From: Bacteroidota bacterium | GTDB taxonomy: Bacteria; Bacteroidota; Bacteroidia; Bacteroidales; UBA10428 | Reading direction: 5' to 3' | DNA length: 7,906 bases | NCBI GenBank assembly: GCA_024640925.1 | Contig: JAHEEB010000158.1 | Coordinates: forward strand, 1-7,906 | Shown here: positions 1 to 7,904 of the stretch, one piece after another | Numbering within the stretch: the stretch's first letter is position 1 | Layout: each line of letters begins with the position of its first letter | Notes under the pieces: model-generated | The model's database searches: none | What the model saw: only the letters and a program-made list of their open reading frames with translations | Told to the model about the DNA's origin: nothing | Translations under genes and position numbers: made by a program

Positions 1-1333
1 TGAAAGGATACCCATCGCTGTTTGGAATACGCTGATCTGTATTATTTATGTAATATTTGAAAGCACCATTTGATCCGGCTATTTCGGGTTTACTAACTTT
101 ATCAAAATCTTTTGCTGTATATACTTCTCCATCTGAATTTTGTAATAATTTTTCGTGGTATGAATCTGGCCTTCCGTCAACCGGAACAGGTATTGAGGTA
201 AGAGATGGTCTTCCACTAAAGTCTTGCTCGGTTTGTGCTATAATGGTTGTACCCTCAGAAGGCAGATAAGTTTGTGTCTGTTTAACATTCTGCAGACCAT
301 CGGCATAGGTCGAAATTTCTTTTGTTTTTCCATCCTCTGTAAAAATTTTTGATTGAATTGTATTTATATCTTCATCCGGATCGGAATACCTGAACCATTC
401 AAAATTTTCCATTTCATTTAACAGGCTGATATTACTACTTATAAATCCATCAGGCCATTGTCCATAATTTTTTAAATCGGCAAAAGAATTTTTGTAGTAA
501 GCGCCAATTGGCCTTACTCGCCAAATGTAAATGCCAGAACCTTCAATAATCGATAAAGGATATGATTTAATGGGAGTATAAGCAGTAACAGGAACTAATA
601 CAGATAAAGCTTTATCCCATTGCGGGGTATATACATTACTCGCAAAATAACTACTGTTTTCAGACAATTCAGGAACTTTCCATAGTTGTATTTCATAATA
701 ACTATAGGGCATATTATGTTCCCATGAAAATAAAACTTCTTTTTTCCCACTTGTAACAATAACTTTTTGGTTATCGGGTCCGGCAACTGGCACAGTTCCA
801 TCGAAAGTAATATCATAACCATAATCAACTACTATAGAGGCAGATAATTCAGCAGAACTAATAAGTGCAGATGGGCCTGAAACAGAAGATATTAAAATAT
901 TTATTTTTTTAATGGAAGGCACATAATTTCCGTTCAATACTGTATCATACCCGGACAAGTCGGTAAATAAAACATTTTTATAATTATTCTCCGTTAAAAG
1001 TAAAGTAACAGGGTTCTCAAAAACACCTGCAATGGGTAAATCACTATCATCAAATGCAGAAAGGTTAAGAGAAAGTTTAACCGAATCGCCTGATTGAATC
1101 GAATTCAAATACGATGTGAGATTATTAATACCTAATGATAACTGGAAATTTGCGGAATGTATACTTTTCCTGTTTTGACTGAAATTCGGAAAAATCAAAT
1201 CATCTTCTCCGTTTGAAACAATAGTTATTTCTTTTGATGCTTGTTCCTGAGTATAGCTGTTTTCCTGTGCTGATAAAGCAGAAGTGAATTCTGCTACCAA
1301 TATCACGAACAAAAAAGAAAATAAGTTTTTCAT
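1..1333 (-). CDS. N-terminal part of a second large exported RHS-family protein with FN3-like region (partial, 444 codons seen)
   Basis: The frame opens at ATG 1333-1331 and has no stop through to the left edge, where it reads NSDGYPF. Residues 1-22 are a signal peptide (MKNLFSFLFVILVAEFTSALSA, cleavage before QENS). Residues about 30-165 are a Ser/Thr/Asn-rich strand-forming region containing LLLTENNYKNVLF, resembling the opening domain of gliding-bacteria surface proteins. Residues about 165-290 look fibronectin-III-like: VLFSWEH, YYEIQLWKVPE, then YIWRVRPIGAYY, the W...Y...W-R-V-R pattern of FN3 strands. Residues about 330-390 hold EDGKTKEISTYADGLQNVKQTQ and DFSGRPSLTSIPVPVDG, matching what I recall as the conserved 'E-E-G-K-x-K-E ... 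D-G-x-x-x-x-x-Q ... GRP ... PVPV' stretch that precedes the YD-repeat core in Bacteroidota RHS proteins. The RHS core and any C-terminal effector would lie outside the window. The start is 15 nt after the 239-aa gene in the same operon; no Shine-Dalgarno is present. Confidence 0.9.
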   Translation of the reverse strand, partial: MKNLFSFLFVILVAEFTSALSAQENSYTQEQASKEITIVSNGEDDLIFPNFSQNRKSIHSANFQLSLGINNLTSYLNSIQSGDSVKLSLNLSAFDDSDLPIAGVFENPVTLLLTENNYKNVLFTDLSGYDTVLNGNYVPSIKKINILISSVSGPSALISSAELSASIVVDYGYDITFDGTVPVAGPDNQKVIVTSGKKEVLFSWEHNMPYSYYEIQLWKVPELSENSSYFASNVYTPQWDKALSVLVPVTAYTPIKSYPLSIIEGSGIYIWRVRPIGAYYKNSFADLKNYGQWPDGFISSNISLLNEMENFEWFRYSDPDEDINTIQSKIFTEDGKTKEISTYADGLQNVKQTQTYLPSEGTTIIAQTEQDFSGRPSLTSIPVPVDGRPDSYHEKLLQNSDGEVYTAKDFDKVSKPEIAGSNGAFKYYINNTDQRIPNSDGYPF

Positions 1334-1348
1334 AAAGTTGCTAATTGT

Positions 1349-2068
1349 TTATAAAAATGTATACCCTTTGTATTTTGATAAAACTTTAGAGTTGCTCTCC
1401 ATAACTCTCTCACGGGCTGACCCTTTAAGTTTAGCTTTATAATTATAGTCGATGGTATTATAAATTATTGTTTGAATAGAAATCTGGTTACCCCTTATAT
1501 AGTGCATTACTACTTTATAAATTCGTTTGTCATCGAGGCTGTAAAAAACCTTCAACAATTCTATACCTGTTGATTTGGATATATCAGCCGGAATCAGAAA
1601 CTCTGTTACACGATAGTTTTTATTATTTTCTTCAATAACCTTGCAGTCTGTAATTTGACTCGTATTTATCAGGAGTAATTGTTGTGAGAAAATTTTATTT
1701 ACATTCTCATTATCCGGCGGGTTTTTAATTCCATCATTTCGGGTAATTATTTTCTGATCATGCATAAGCATATACGAATCGCTCTGATCTGCATAAACCG
1801 AAAGAATATCCGATTCAATAACCAATAATTTCTTTGAGAAAGTTACCTTGAAATTTATTCTTCTAGAAGGTATAGCAAGTGACTTTTCAAAATCTGAAAT
1901 AACTGTATAGTCGATAAAACAATTCTGATCATCCGAAAGTTTAATCGATTTCGATTCCTCAAGGTTCATTATAATATCTGAACGACAAAGTGAATCATAC
2001 TGTGAAAATAATTTTTCAGTATAAGGAAGAAATAATGCCAATAATACCAGATGAACTATCGTTTTCAT
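1349..2068 (-). CDS. Exported protein of unknown function, 239 aa, between two RHS-family genes
   Basis: I do not recognise a named family. Residues 1-23 form a classic signal peptide (MKTIVHLVLLALFLPYTEKLFSQ) with likely cleavage after Ser-Gln; there is no Cys at the cleavage point, so it is not an obvious lipoprotein. The mature part has two Cys (residues 28 and 50) near the N terminus and one more in the middle (TDCKVI), with alternating strand-like segments: FKVTFSKKLLVIES, SYMLMHDQKIITRN, YKVVMHYIRG, ISIQTIIYNTIDYNY. The pattern of paired strands carrying a bulky, hydrophobic face is reminiscent of LolA/LolB-like half-barrels, but this is only a fold-level impression. The ATG lies 3 nt after the stop of the 1552-aa frame and the stop lies 15 nt before the next start, so it is almost surely co-transcribed and perhaps translationally coupled to both. 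From memory, small exported proteins of about this type recur beside the large Bacteroidota RHS genes. A chaperone or anchoring role for the large products is inference. Confidence 0.85.
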   Translation of the reverse strand: MKTIVHLVLLALFLPYTEKLFSQYDSLCRSDIIMNLEESKSIKLSDDQNCFIDYTVISDFEKSLAIPSRRINFKVTFSKKLLVIESDILSVYADQSDSYMLMHDQKIITRNDGIKNPPDNENVNKIFSQQLLLINTSQITDCKVIEENNKNYRVTEFLIPADISKSTGIELLKVFYSLDDKRIYKVVMHYIRGNQISIQTIIYNTIDYNYKAKLKGSARERVMESNSKVLSKYKGYTFL

Positions 2069-2071
2069 ATT

Positions 2072-5000
2072 CTACTTTTTCGGAATATTATACTGGGTTT
2101 CCTGTATTGTTTTTCGGCCACGTTCAGTTTCAATTATCTTACGAACAAGTTGTCCTTCGTCGTTATACTGGAAATATGTTCCAAAGTGTTGATCATCGAA
2201 TTGAGCCACCAAACGCAATGAGTTGTCATATGCAAAGCAGCTTGCCTGAGCGTCAAGTGGTTGAAACCTGATGTCGTCGATGAATAAAGAACCACCAGTG
2301 CTTGTAAGATATATATCCAGCTTAGAGTTTAGAGTAATCTGGGATAATAATTCCGGTGAAAGATCCAAATGATAAAGAATCCATCCATCTACTCTTGCTA
2401 CCTCAGAAACAGACAATTCAATGCTGCTATTTCTAATTTTTGCTGATAAATTGGACATGTTTCTATCCAACACCCAAACAAAAACCCTGGCCCCGGAATG
2501 CTGCAGGTTTTGAGTAACATATATTCCATCTACCAAATTGGAGTAACCATAGTATTGACAATATTGATTTCCGGAATGAGCTTTGAATCCAGAAGCTTTA
2601 GTACCACTACTTCCCTCAAAGCTATTAAAATAAATGGATTCGTATTGGGCATTTCCAGCAACCATCGATGGAACAACAAATCCAAACCCTTTATCATATA
2701 AAACACTACTATAAATTCCTAATGCATTTATTTCTTCAAGTGGATTTCCTTGTGGAGAATATTTTGTTATTTCAGATGCTTTTACCCAGCTATTACTGTT
2801 TGTTCCTTCCGTTGTATTCATATAGAAATACTTACTGGTAAGGTTGAATAACCCTTTTTGCTGATCATTTAGTTCTGATTGATAAGCAAAACTCGACCAT
2901 GTTCTCCATATGTCATTTAATTCAGATGGATAAGAAGATGTTAATCCATACCGGGAGGCTATTTTTGTATTTGCCCAACTGCTACTCCAATCTTTCTTGA
3001 AGGTTTGTACTGACAAGTTAACAACATTGTTCAAATTAAATACCAAAGGTTTATCTGGCTTTGAAATAGCAGAAATTGTAGGTCTTGCTGTTGCCTCTTC
3101 TCCATATGTATTAACCTTCACAGAAATAGCTGAAAGAATATTTTTATAATCCGGATTTTTAGATTTTTTGCCCATTTCAGAATAAAACCAGAATGCTGGA
3201 ATATTTAAAGCATAATAGGCGGTATTTGATTTCACTCCGGAGCTACTTTCAATACCATTATAGCTGTCAGTAGTTCTTGTAACAATTGGATTTCCTGTTG
3301 CTTTATCGAAAGAGAGGTTTTCCTGCTCGGAATACATTCCATTTTGGTATGAACAAACTTTTTTTAGTATTACCGGATAATGGATTATTTTAGTAGCAGC
3401 ATGAGTATAAATTGATTTCATATCAATTTGTATGCTTGGAAATAAGCTAAATCCAGGAAGTGGAAAAAGAGTTGAAGAGGCTGAAAAATCAAATTCCAAA
3501 CTAAAATTCCAGGCATTTTCCTTCGAATGTTTCTTTTCCGCAGCTAATTCCATTTCTTTTCCGGGCACAATCATATCTTCCAAAATCTGTCCATTATTCC
3601 AGTACCAAACAGGTATCTTTTCACCAGGCTCAAAATATTCATAAGTCTGTTGTGAAATAACATAACCTCCATCAGTATCATAAACATATCCATTTGTAGA
3701 GGAATCGGGTATTTTATATTGTCCTCCATACGATGTAATTTTTTCCTGAACACCATTCATGGAATTTATAATAAACCTAAAGCCTTGGGCCATCCATAAT
3801 TTGTTTACTTTATAATTTATTATGCCTAATGGTAAATACAAATAATCTGTTTCCTCCATAATTGGTGATTTATCAATGGATTCACCTTTAATTTCCGAAT
3901 TTCCGTTTTCAGAAAAATAGTAATCACTTGGATAATCTTTAGTTGTATAAAACTCGTTGATAGTAAATCCTGTTCCTGTTTTTCCGGTATTTATATTCTC
4001 GACTACAACACGTGAATAGACAACACCTGCTGCAGGTAAAATGCTTTCTCCTATTGGACCTTCGGTTTGTTCCTTATCCTCACCGGTAGTTATCCGGTGC
4101 CACCATGTTTGATCTTTTTTTGGCAGATAAGTAACAAAAGGATTTTCTTCTCTTGCTGTAGAAGGCTCATTTGAAGCCACGCCACTGCTTGTCTTGCCAT
4201 CATCAAGAACATAATGATAACTATTTCCATAAACCACAGCAGCACCATTTTCAATTCCTTTATCGTAAATAAGTACTTTCTTTACTCTTACTCCTCCGCC
4301 TCTTTTGGCATAAATAGTTGGAATTTTGATAAAAGACAAACAAGGATTTAGCTCATGACAAACTGTTTTAAGTTCGCTTTCCATATCAACATTCTTTTTA
4401 AAAAAAGGACTATTAACGAGTTTATATACCATTTTTAATCCAATTTCTGTTTTAACTGAGTTTGTCATATCAGTAGCATATAGATTATTGGACTGAGGAA
4501 ATTCCAATTGGGTAAAATTTGCATATTGTTTCACGGCATCCTCAAAGGTTTCGGCAATCATAGGCTTATCAGATTCGTTATCTAAAACGCCATATCTGTT
4601 ATAACAATAAAACTGTTCACAAGCTGTTTTTGGAATTTTCGTATATCCGCCATTGCTGGCACCAGTTTCATTTAAACTAAGAATTATATTACCTGAAGTT
4701 CCTATACTAACTTTACTTATACTTGCATAACCTGTAATGTATTCTGATTTTTCATCTTTAAGACCAGGCGCATCACCCTTCATTGCATATAAAAACCGGT
4801 AGTAAATTTTTTTGTTGTTATCTTCTTCCAGATAATACTTTTCAATGGCAGTCTTGAGTTTCAAGATTTCCTGTGAATTCTGTGGGTCGATTCCCAAATC
4901 ACTTACATTTAGGGTGAATTCACCTTCTTCATTATTATAGTCCTCTAACAAACTAACCATTACCATGGCTGGTTTGTTCTGAACGCTCAAATAATCCTTC

Positions 5001-6730
5001 TGCTCATATTGAATATGAATTTCACCGCCAGATGGCAGACAGATTTGTTTTAAATTCCAGGCTGCAGGGTCAAAATCAGCAGATGTTTTATTTAATTCAT
5101 TTCGCCAGTCATCACAATCAATTGCATCATTATTTTTTACATCTAGTTTCCCCTGGTAATCTAGTAGTATATTATATTTTCTTCTTTCTTTTGCAAAAGG
5201 AGAGACAGTACCCCAGGCTCCCAGTAAAAATGGATCATAGTTTGGATTTTGCCTGGCTGCTGTTAATAAATCATATTCTTTGAAATATTCTTTCCCTGTG
5301 TTAACCTGGCTGGAATTTTTGTAATTATATTTAAACTCATAGGGACTTATTTTAGCTTGTTTTATCCCTTCATATTCAAACCATATTTTTTTCAGCGTAA
5401 GTTTTCCCGAGTTTTGCCGAGGGGTATTGATGTTGTTGGGAACATTTTTTACTAACGAATAATCGTACTGAAAAAGAACTGTTTTTAAAGGTTTTTCAGG
5501 TCTATTCTTCGATATCAGTGTTATACTATCGAGTTTCTGTGACTTCATGTTGCCTGAAATATCCAGAGGAGAGAAAGCATTTGCGGCAGGATCTCCTTCC
5601 GGGGTTAACTCAGGAGCAGATACAGCATCGTATCTTGCACTTGTATAGAATTCTGCAGTATGGGTTTTGGTTTCAATGGTTTTCAGATAATATACTTCCT
5701 TTTCCCCGGTATATACAGTTCCCAAATCATCTTTGGAATCTGAGATACTGTTTTGACCATAAGTAAAACCATAATAAGGTGATCTGAACCTGTATAAACC
5801 ATTAAGTTTTTCATAATTAAATTTGGTCCAACTTCCAAAATCATCATCTGTAGGGCCATCATCATTCAAATCGACATAATCGGCACCAGTTATCGAGGTA
5901 AGTAGAAAAACTTCTGCCGAAGGAGTTGATTTAATTTCTCCAATAACAGTATTGCAATTGTTGGTTTTCAGGGCATTATCAGTAATAATATATTTACCCG
6001 ATTCTTTTATGAGTTCGAGTTCTCTGTAACCATAATATTCTCTATCTACTTTGTGAGTTTTTCTAACTATATCAACAGAAATGGTAGTTTCGTTCTGCTT
6101 AAAAACAGATTTTCCATAGGTATATGTTACTCCCGATTCATTTGTAATCTGAAAACCAACAATAGCTTCAGCCGGGACAGTGGAATAATTTCCATTGTTC
6201 TTAATATCAGAGCCTGATTTTAAAATATATTCTATATCCGATGTTTCTTCACTTACAGGTGTACTAATATCAGCAAAAATATTGTTGGAAGTGGCTGTGC
6301 GGGCACCTGGAAAATCCCCGGTTCTTTTTAATTTCATTTCCGGAATTTCGGTATTACCTTGAGTATAATCAATAACCGAACCCATATCACCATTAAATCG
6401 GAAGTTATAATCCTGATTAAATTCTCCAGCTCTTGATTCTTCCCACATCTCCAGTTCATTCTTTTGCGTTCCATAACCAACATCAAAACCAACCCCAGAA
6501 TTAAACCCAAACATTAATTCGTAACCCAGGTTAGTTAAAGAAATGGAACTTTTTCCTGTTGAAGGTCTGAAATACCCCGGTTGAACAGCATAAGCATGAA
6601 ATCCTCCGGTTAATCCTTCCCCGCTCACATTAAAATAATCGTATTGAGCAAATGGCATGCCCAGGAAAACATCGCGCTTATCCATGGTTCCTTCCTTCTC
6701 CATAGAATAATCCATCATTTTGTTTTCCAT
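2072..6730 (-). CDS. C-terminal part of SpvB/TcB-like RHS-family giant protein (1552 aa)
   Basis: This frame continues the 355-residue piece after the in-frame TAA and would give a 1914-codon gene if joined. It has no signal peptide of its own, so alone it would stay in the cytoplasm. Landmarks that I recall from large Bacteroidota RHS-associated proteins are: DYSMEKEG (residues 8-15); LPSGG followed by YEQKDY and VQNKPAM (about 565-589); YYRFLYAMK then EYITGYASI (about 643-675); YDKG then NSYHYVLDDG (about 818-840); GESILPAAGVVYSRV (from about 893); NEFYTTKDYPSD (from about 925). Residues about 1365-1490 look like a jelly-roll, carbohydrate-binding-like domain that begins with a Gly/Ser-rich strand and closes with LFIDDIRF. 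The tail has a single YD-type repeat (YDNSLRLV at 1501, YNDEGQLV at 1522) and ends IPKK. The long RHS core, an autoproteolytic aspartyl site and a T9SS C-terminal sorting domain are not seen. The ATG at 6730 is the first of four closely spaced Met codons and lacks a Shine-Dalgarno. The gene ends 3 nt before the next one. Its long open frame with no other defect argues that it is functional or only recently broken. Confidence 0.85.
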   Translation of the reverse strand: MENKMMDYSMEKEGTMDKRDVFLGMPFAQYDYFNVSGEGLTGGFHAYAVQPGYFRPSTGKSSISLTNLGYELMFGFNSGVGFDVGYGTQKNELEMWEESRAGEFNQDYNFRFNGDMGSVIDYTQGNTEIPEMKLKRTGDFPGARTATSNNIFADISTPVSEETSDIEYILKSGSDIKNNGNYSTVPAEAIVGFQITNESGVTYTYGKSVFKQNETTISVDIVRKTHKVDREYYGYRELELIKESGKYIITDNALKTNNCNTVIGEIKSTPSAEVFLLTSITGADYVDLNDDGPTDDDFGSWTKFNYEKLNGLYRFRSPYYGFTYGQNSISDSKDDLGTVYTGEKEVYYLKTIETKTHTAEFYTSARYDAVSAPELTPEGDPAANAFSPLDISGNMKSQKLDSITLISKNRPEKPLKTVLFQYDYSLVKNVPNNINTPRQNSGKLTLKKIWFEYEGIKQAKISPYEFKYNYKNSSQVNTGKEYFKEYDLLTAARQNPNYDPFLLGAWGTVSPFAKERRKYNILLDYQGKLDVKNNDAIDCDDWRNELNKTSADFDPAAWNLKQICLPSGGEIHIQYEQKDYLSVQNKPAMVMVSLLEDYNNEEGEFTLNVSDLGIDPQNSQEILKLKTAIEKYYLEEDNNKKIYYRFLYAMKGDAPGLKDEKSEYITGYASISKVSIGTSGNIILSLNETGASNGGYTKIPKTACEQFYCYNRYGVLDNESDKPMIAETFEDAVKQYANFTQLEFPQSNNLYATDMTNSVKTEIGLKMVYKLVNSPFFKKNVDMESELKTVCHELNPCLSFIKIPTIYAKRGGGVRVKKVLIYDKGIENGAAVVYGNSYHYVLDDGKTSSGVASNEPSTAREENPFVTYLPKKDQTWWHRITTGEDKEQTEGPIGESILPAAGVVYSRVVVENINTGKTGTGFTINEFYTTKDYPSDYYFSENGNSEIKGESIDKSPIMEETDYLYLPLGIINYKVNKLWMAQGFRFIINSMNGVQEKITSYGGQYKIPDSSTNGYVYDTDGGYVISQQTYEYFEPGEKIPVWYWNNGQILEDMIVPGKEMELAAEKKHSKENAWNFSLEFDFSASSTLFPLPGFSLFPSIQIDMKSIYTHAATKIIHYPVILKKVCSYQNGMYSEQENLSFDKATGNPIVTRTTDSYNGIESSSGVKSNTAYYALNIPAFWFYSEMGKKSKNPDYKNILSAISVKVNTYGEEATARPTISAISKPDKPLVFNLNNVVNLSVQTFKKDWSSSWANTKIASRYGLTSSYPSELNDIWRTWSSFAYQSELNDQQKGLFNLTSKYFYMNTTEGTNSNSWVKASEITKYSPQGNPLEEINALGIYSSVLYDKGFGFVVPSMVAGNAQYESIYFNSFEGSSGTKASGFKAHSGNQYCQYYGYSNLVDGIYVTQNLQHSGARVFVWVLDRNMSNLSAKIRNSSIELSVSEVARVDGWILYHLDLSPELLSQITLNSKLDIYLTSTGGSLFIDDIRFQPLDAQASCFAYDNSLRLVAQFDDQHFGTYFQYNDEGQLVRKIIETERGRKTIQETQYNIPKK

Positions 6731-6751
6731 GTTTTCAGGGGCATCATTTTA
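6731..6751 (-). other. In-frame TAA stop and bridging sense codons dividing the giant gene
   Basis: The stop codon TAA lies at 6751-6749 on the minus strand. It is followed in the same frame by six sense codons (Asn Asp Ala Pro Glu Asn) and then the ATG at 6730 that opens the 1552-residue frame. The joined product reads YGFLH, stop, NDAPEN, MENKMMDYSMEKEG. From memory, uninterrupted relatives have a segment of the type AYGYLY, a short acidic linker, then a D-F/Y-x-x-E-K motif, so the break falls within a conserved region and not at a domain border. A single substitution (for example from TCA, CAA, AAA, GAA, TAT or TAC) would explain the stop. An indel would not, since the frame is kept. TAA is also used as the true end of the 239-aa gene, so general reassignment of TAA is unlikely. 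Confidence 0.9.
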
Positions 6752-7816
6752 ATGAAGAAATCCGTAAGCTTGATATTTATTGTAATATTTATTGAACTGC
6801 ACATTAAAATTAGCATCTAATCCCACTTCTATACCAATTGGTAGCACGGTAGGATTAATCTGAAAATTTAATAGGGTTGTATTAATAGAAAGGCCATAGT
6901 ATTTTGTAAAAGCAGGGTTAAATTGAGTCCATTGATCGGTAGTGTAATATCCATAATAACTTCCTGCAGACATGACATTTCCAACTAGCTTATCACACCA
7001 TTTAATAATTTTATTTTGTTTATTAGTAACGTCTAATTTGTGCTGTAAACTTTTTTGTTCGTCGGCATTCTTACTGTTCTTAACTTTGGTATATAAATTA
7101 TTAGCATGCAGTTTTAAACTTGTTTTCAATAATTGAAAGATGTTAATATCTGCAGAATAAGTTCTTTCGCCAGCCTGGTCAATATTTATATTCGCTGATA
7201 AACCCATAAAATTCAATCCAAAACCAACCGTTTTGGAATAGCCTCTGTAATTGTTAAAACGAAGAGCGTTAACAGCACTCAACCCACCGATAGGAATTTT
7301 ATCTTCAGGAACAGGTAAATCCTTACTCATTATTTCAAAACTTGTATGGTTCGATACACCTACAGTGTAATTTGGCCTTGATTTGTTATATTTTTCTATA
7401 ATTTGCCCGTTATAATCGTCAGGTATACCCCTTGTATCACGGTTAATAGCTCCCGGGTTAAGGTTCCAGCCGAAACCTACCCATGAGGCTTCCTGCTCAG
7501 GGTTAACACCACTGTTATAGTTTAACGAAAGAGCATAGCCGGCTCCGTCGGGTCCGGGAATCTCTATTACTGGTATATTATAACTGAAATCGCCTGTTGC
7601 CAGGTTTACCATATCCGAAGCTGCTACAGGGGTGAATGTGGCAAATTCAGGAGATTTTGGCCCTGCGGTAAGCCCATATAACGATTGTGGTTGTATAGCC
7701 TCGAAGAACATTACCACTGCAAGGGCAATGCATATCATCTTATACTTCTTTCCAACCTTTAGCTTTGGGTTTCTTTTATTTCCAGAAACCAATCGTAGGA
7801 ACTTTTTCGAAATCAT
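6749..7816 (-). CDS. N-terminal part of SpvB/TcB-like RHS-family giant exported protein (355 aa, ends at in-frame TAA)
   Basis: This is the exported N-terminal portion of a giant RHS/YD-family protein. Residues 1-26 are strongly basic, residues 27-40 are hydrophobic (ICIALAVVMFFEA), and mature sequence probably starts near residue 50, so a long-n-region signal peptide is likely. Residues 61-135 carry the hallmark block: DMVNLATGDFSYNIP, then LSLNYNSG, then GFGWNLNPGAINR and GIPDDY. The same order (ordered prefix with paired Ile-Pro, LSLxYxSG, GFGWxLxxxxIxR) is found at the N terminus of SpvB and Tc-toxin B subunits. The rest is rich in aromatic and Asn residues in predicted beta strands. The frame stops after YGFLH at a TAA, but the following codons continue the same protein in the same frame, so 355 residues is a truncated length. 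The start at 7816 supplies the charged n-region; Met27 at 7738 is an alternative that avoids overlap with the upstream frame. No Shine-Dalgarno is seen. Function is unproven; secretion to the surface or outside the cell is inferred. Confidence 0.85.
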   Translation of the reverse strand: MISKKFLRLVSGNKRNPKLKVGKKYKMICIALAVVMFFEAIQPQSLYGLTAGPKSPEFATFTPVAASDMVNLATGDFSYNIPVIEIPGPDGAGYALSLNYNSGVNPEQEASWVGFGWNLNPGAINRDTRGIPDDYNGQIIEKYNKSRPNYTVGVSNHTSFEIMSKDLPVPEDKIPIGGLSAVNALRFNNYRGYSKTVGFGLNFMGLSANINIDQAGERTYSADINIFQLLKTSLKLHANNLYTKVKNSKNADEQKSLQHKLDVTNKQNKIIKWCDKLVGNVMSAGSYYGYYTTDQWTQFNPAFTKYYGLSINTTLLNFQINPTVLPIGIEVGLDANFNVQFNKYYNKYQAYGFLH

Positions 7817-7904
7817 GTTTTGAAAATGTAAAGTGACTTATACCTGTATTAAAAAATAAATCGTTGAAAACAACATCAATCTTTTCCTGATCCAACAAGC
7901 CATT
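7776..7904 (-). CDS. Possible C-terminal end of an upstream gene (partial)
   Basis: Reading the minus strand from the right edge, one frame stays open for 42 codons and ends with TAA at 7778-7776. The peptide begins NGLLDQEKIDVV and ends KVPTIGFWK. It has the mixed composition of a real protein tail, and in the overlap its codons (GAT TTC GAA AAA GTT CCT ACG ATT GGT) look more ordinary for an AT-rich Bacteroidota gene than those of the competing frame (CTA CGA TTG GTT). I do not recognise a family and no start is visible, since the gene would begin outside the window. If real, it overlaps the first 41 nt of the next annotated gene, or lies 37 nt upstream of that gene's alternative start at 7738. 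The stretch is short enough that a chance open frame remains possible. Confidence 0.35.
   Translation of the reverse strand, partial: NGLLDQEKIDVVFNDLFFNTGISHFTFSKHDFEKVPTIGFWK

Noticed and set aside
595..828. 77-residue minus-strand open frame
   Set aside because: It lies wholly inside the partial gene that starts at 1333, in another frame, and has no signal peptide, motif or start context of its own.
1990..2271. 93-residue plus-strand open frame crossing the junction of two minus-strand genes
   Set aside because: It is antisense to the well-supported 1552-aa and 239-aa genes, and its peptide has no recognisable features.
3571..3756. 61-residue minus-strand open frame inside the giant gene
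   Set aside because: It is an alternative frame within a continuous conserved-looking coding region and has no support as a separate gene.
4081..4099. Perfect 6-bp inverted repeat CACCGG / CCGGTG with a 7-nt loop, terminator-like at first sight
   Set aside because: It lies in the middle of the 1552-aa frame, has no following T run on the coding strand, and the arms simply encode ordinary codons.
5032..5766. Plus-strand open frames of 82-83 residues, rich in His, Leu and Gln
   Set aside because: They are antisense shadows of the giant minus-strand gene; the composition reflects complementing Asp/Glu/Lys/Tyr codons.
6749..6751. Reassignment of TAA to a sense codon as the cause of the internal stop
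   Set aside because: The 239-aa gene ends with TAA exactly where a gene boundary is expected, and no other in-frame TAA is found in the long frames.
7632..7823. 63-residue plus-strand open frame with a hydrophobic stretch
   Set aside because: It is antisense to the signal-peptide region of the first giant gene, which explains the hydrophobic look.
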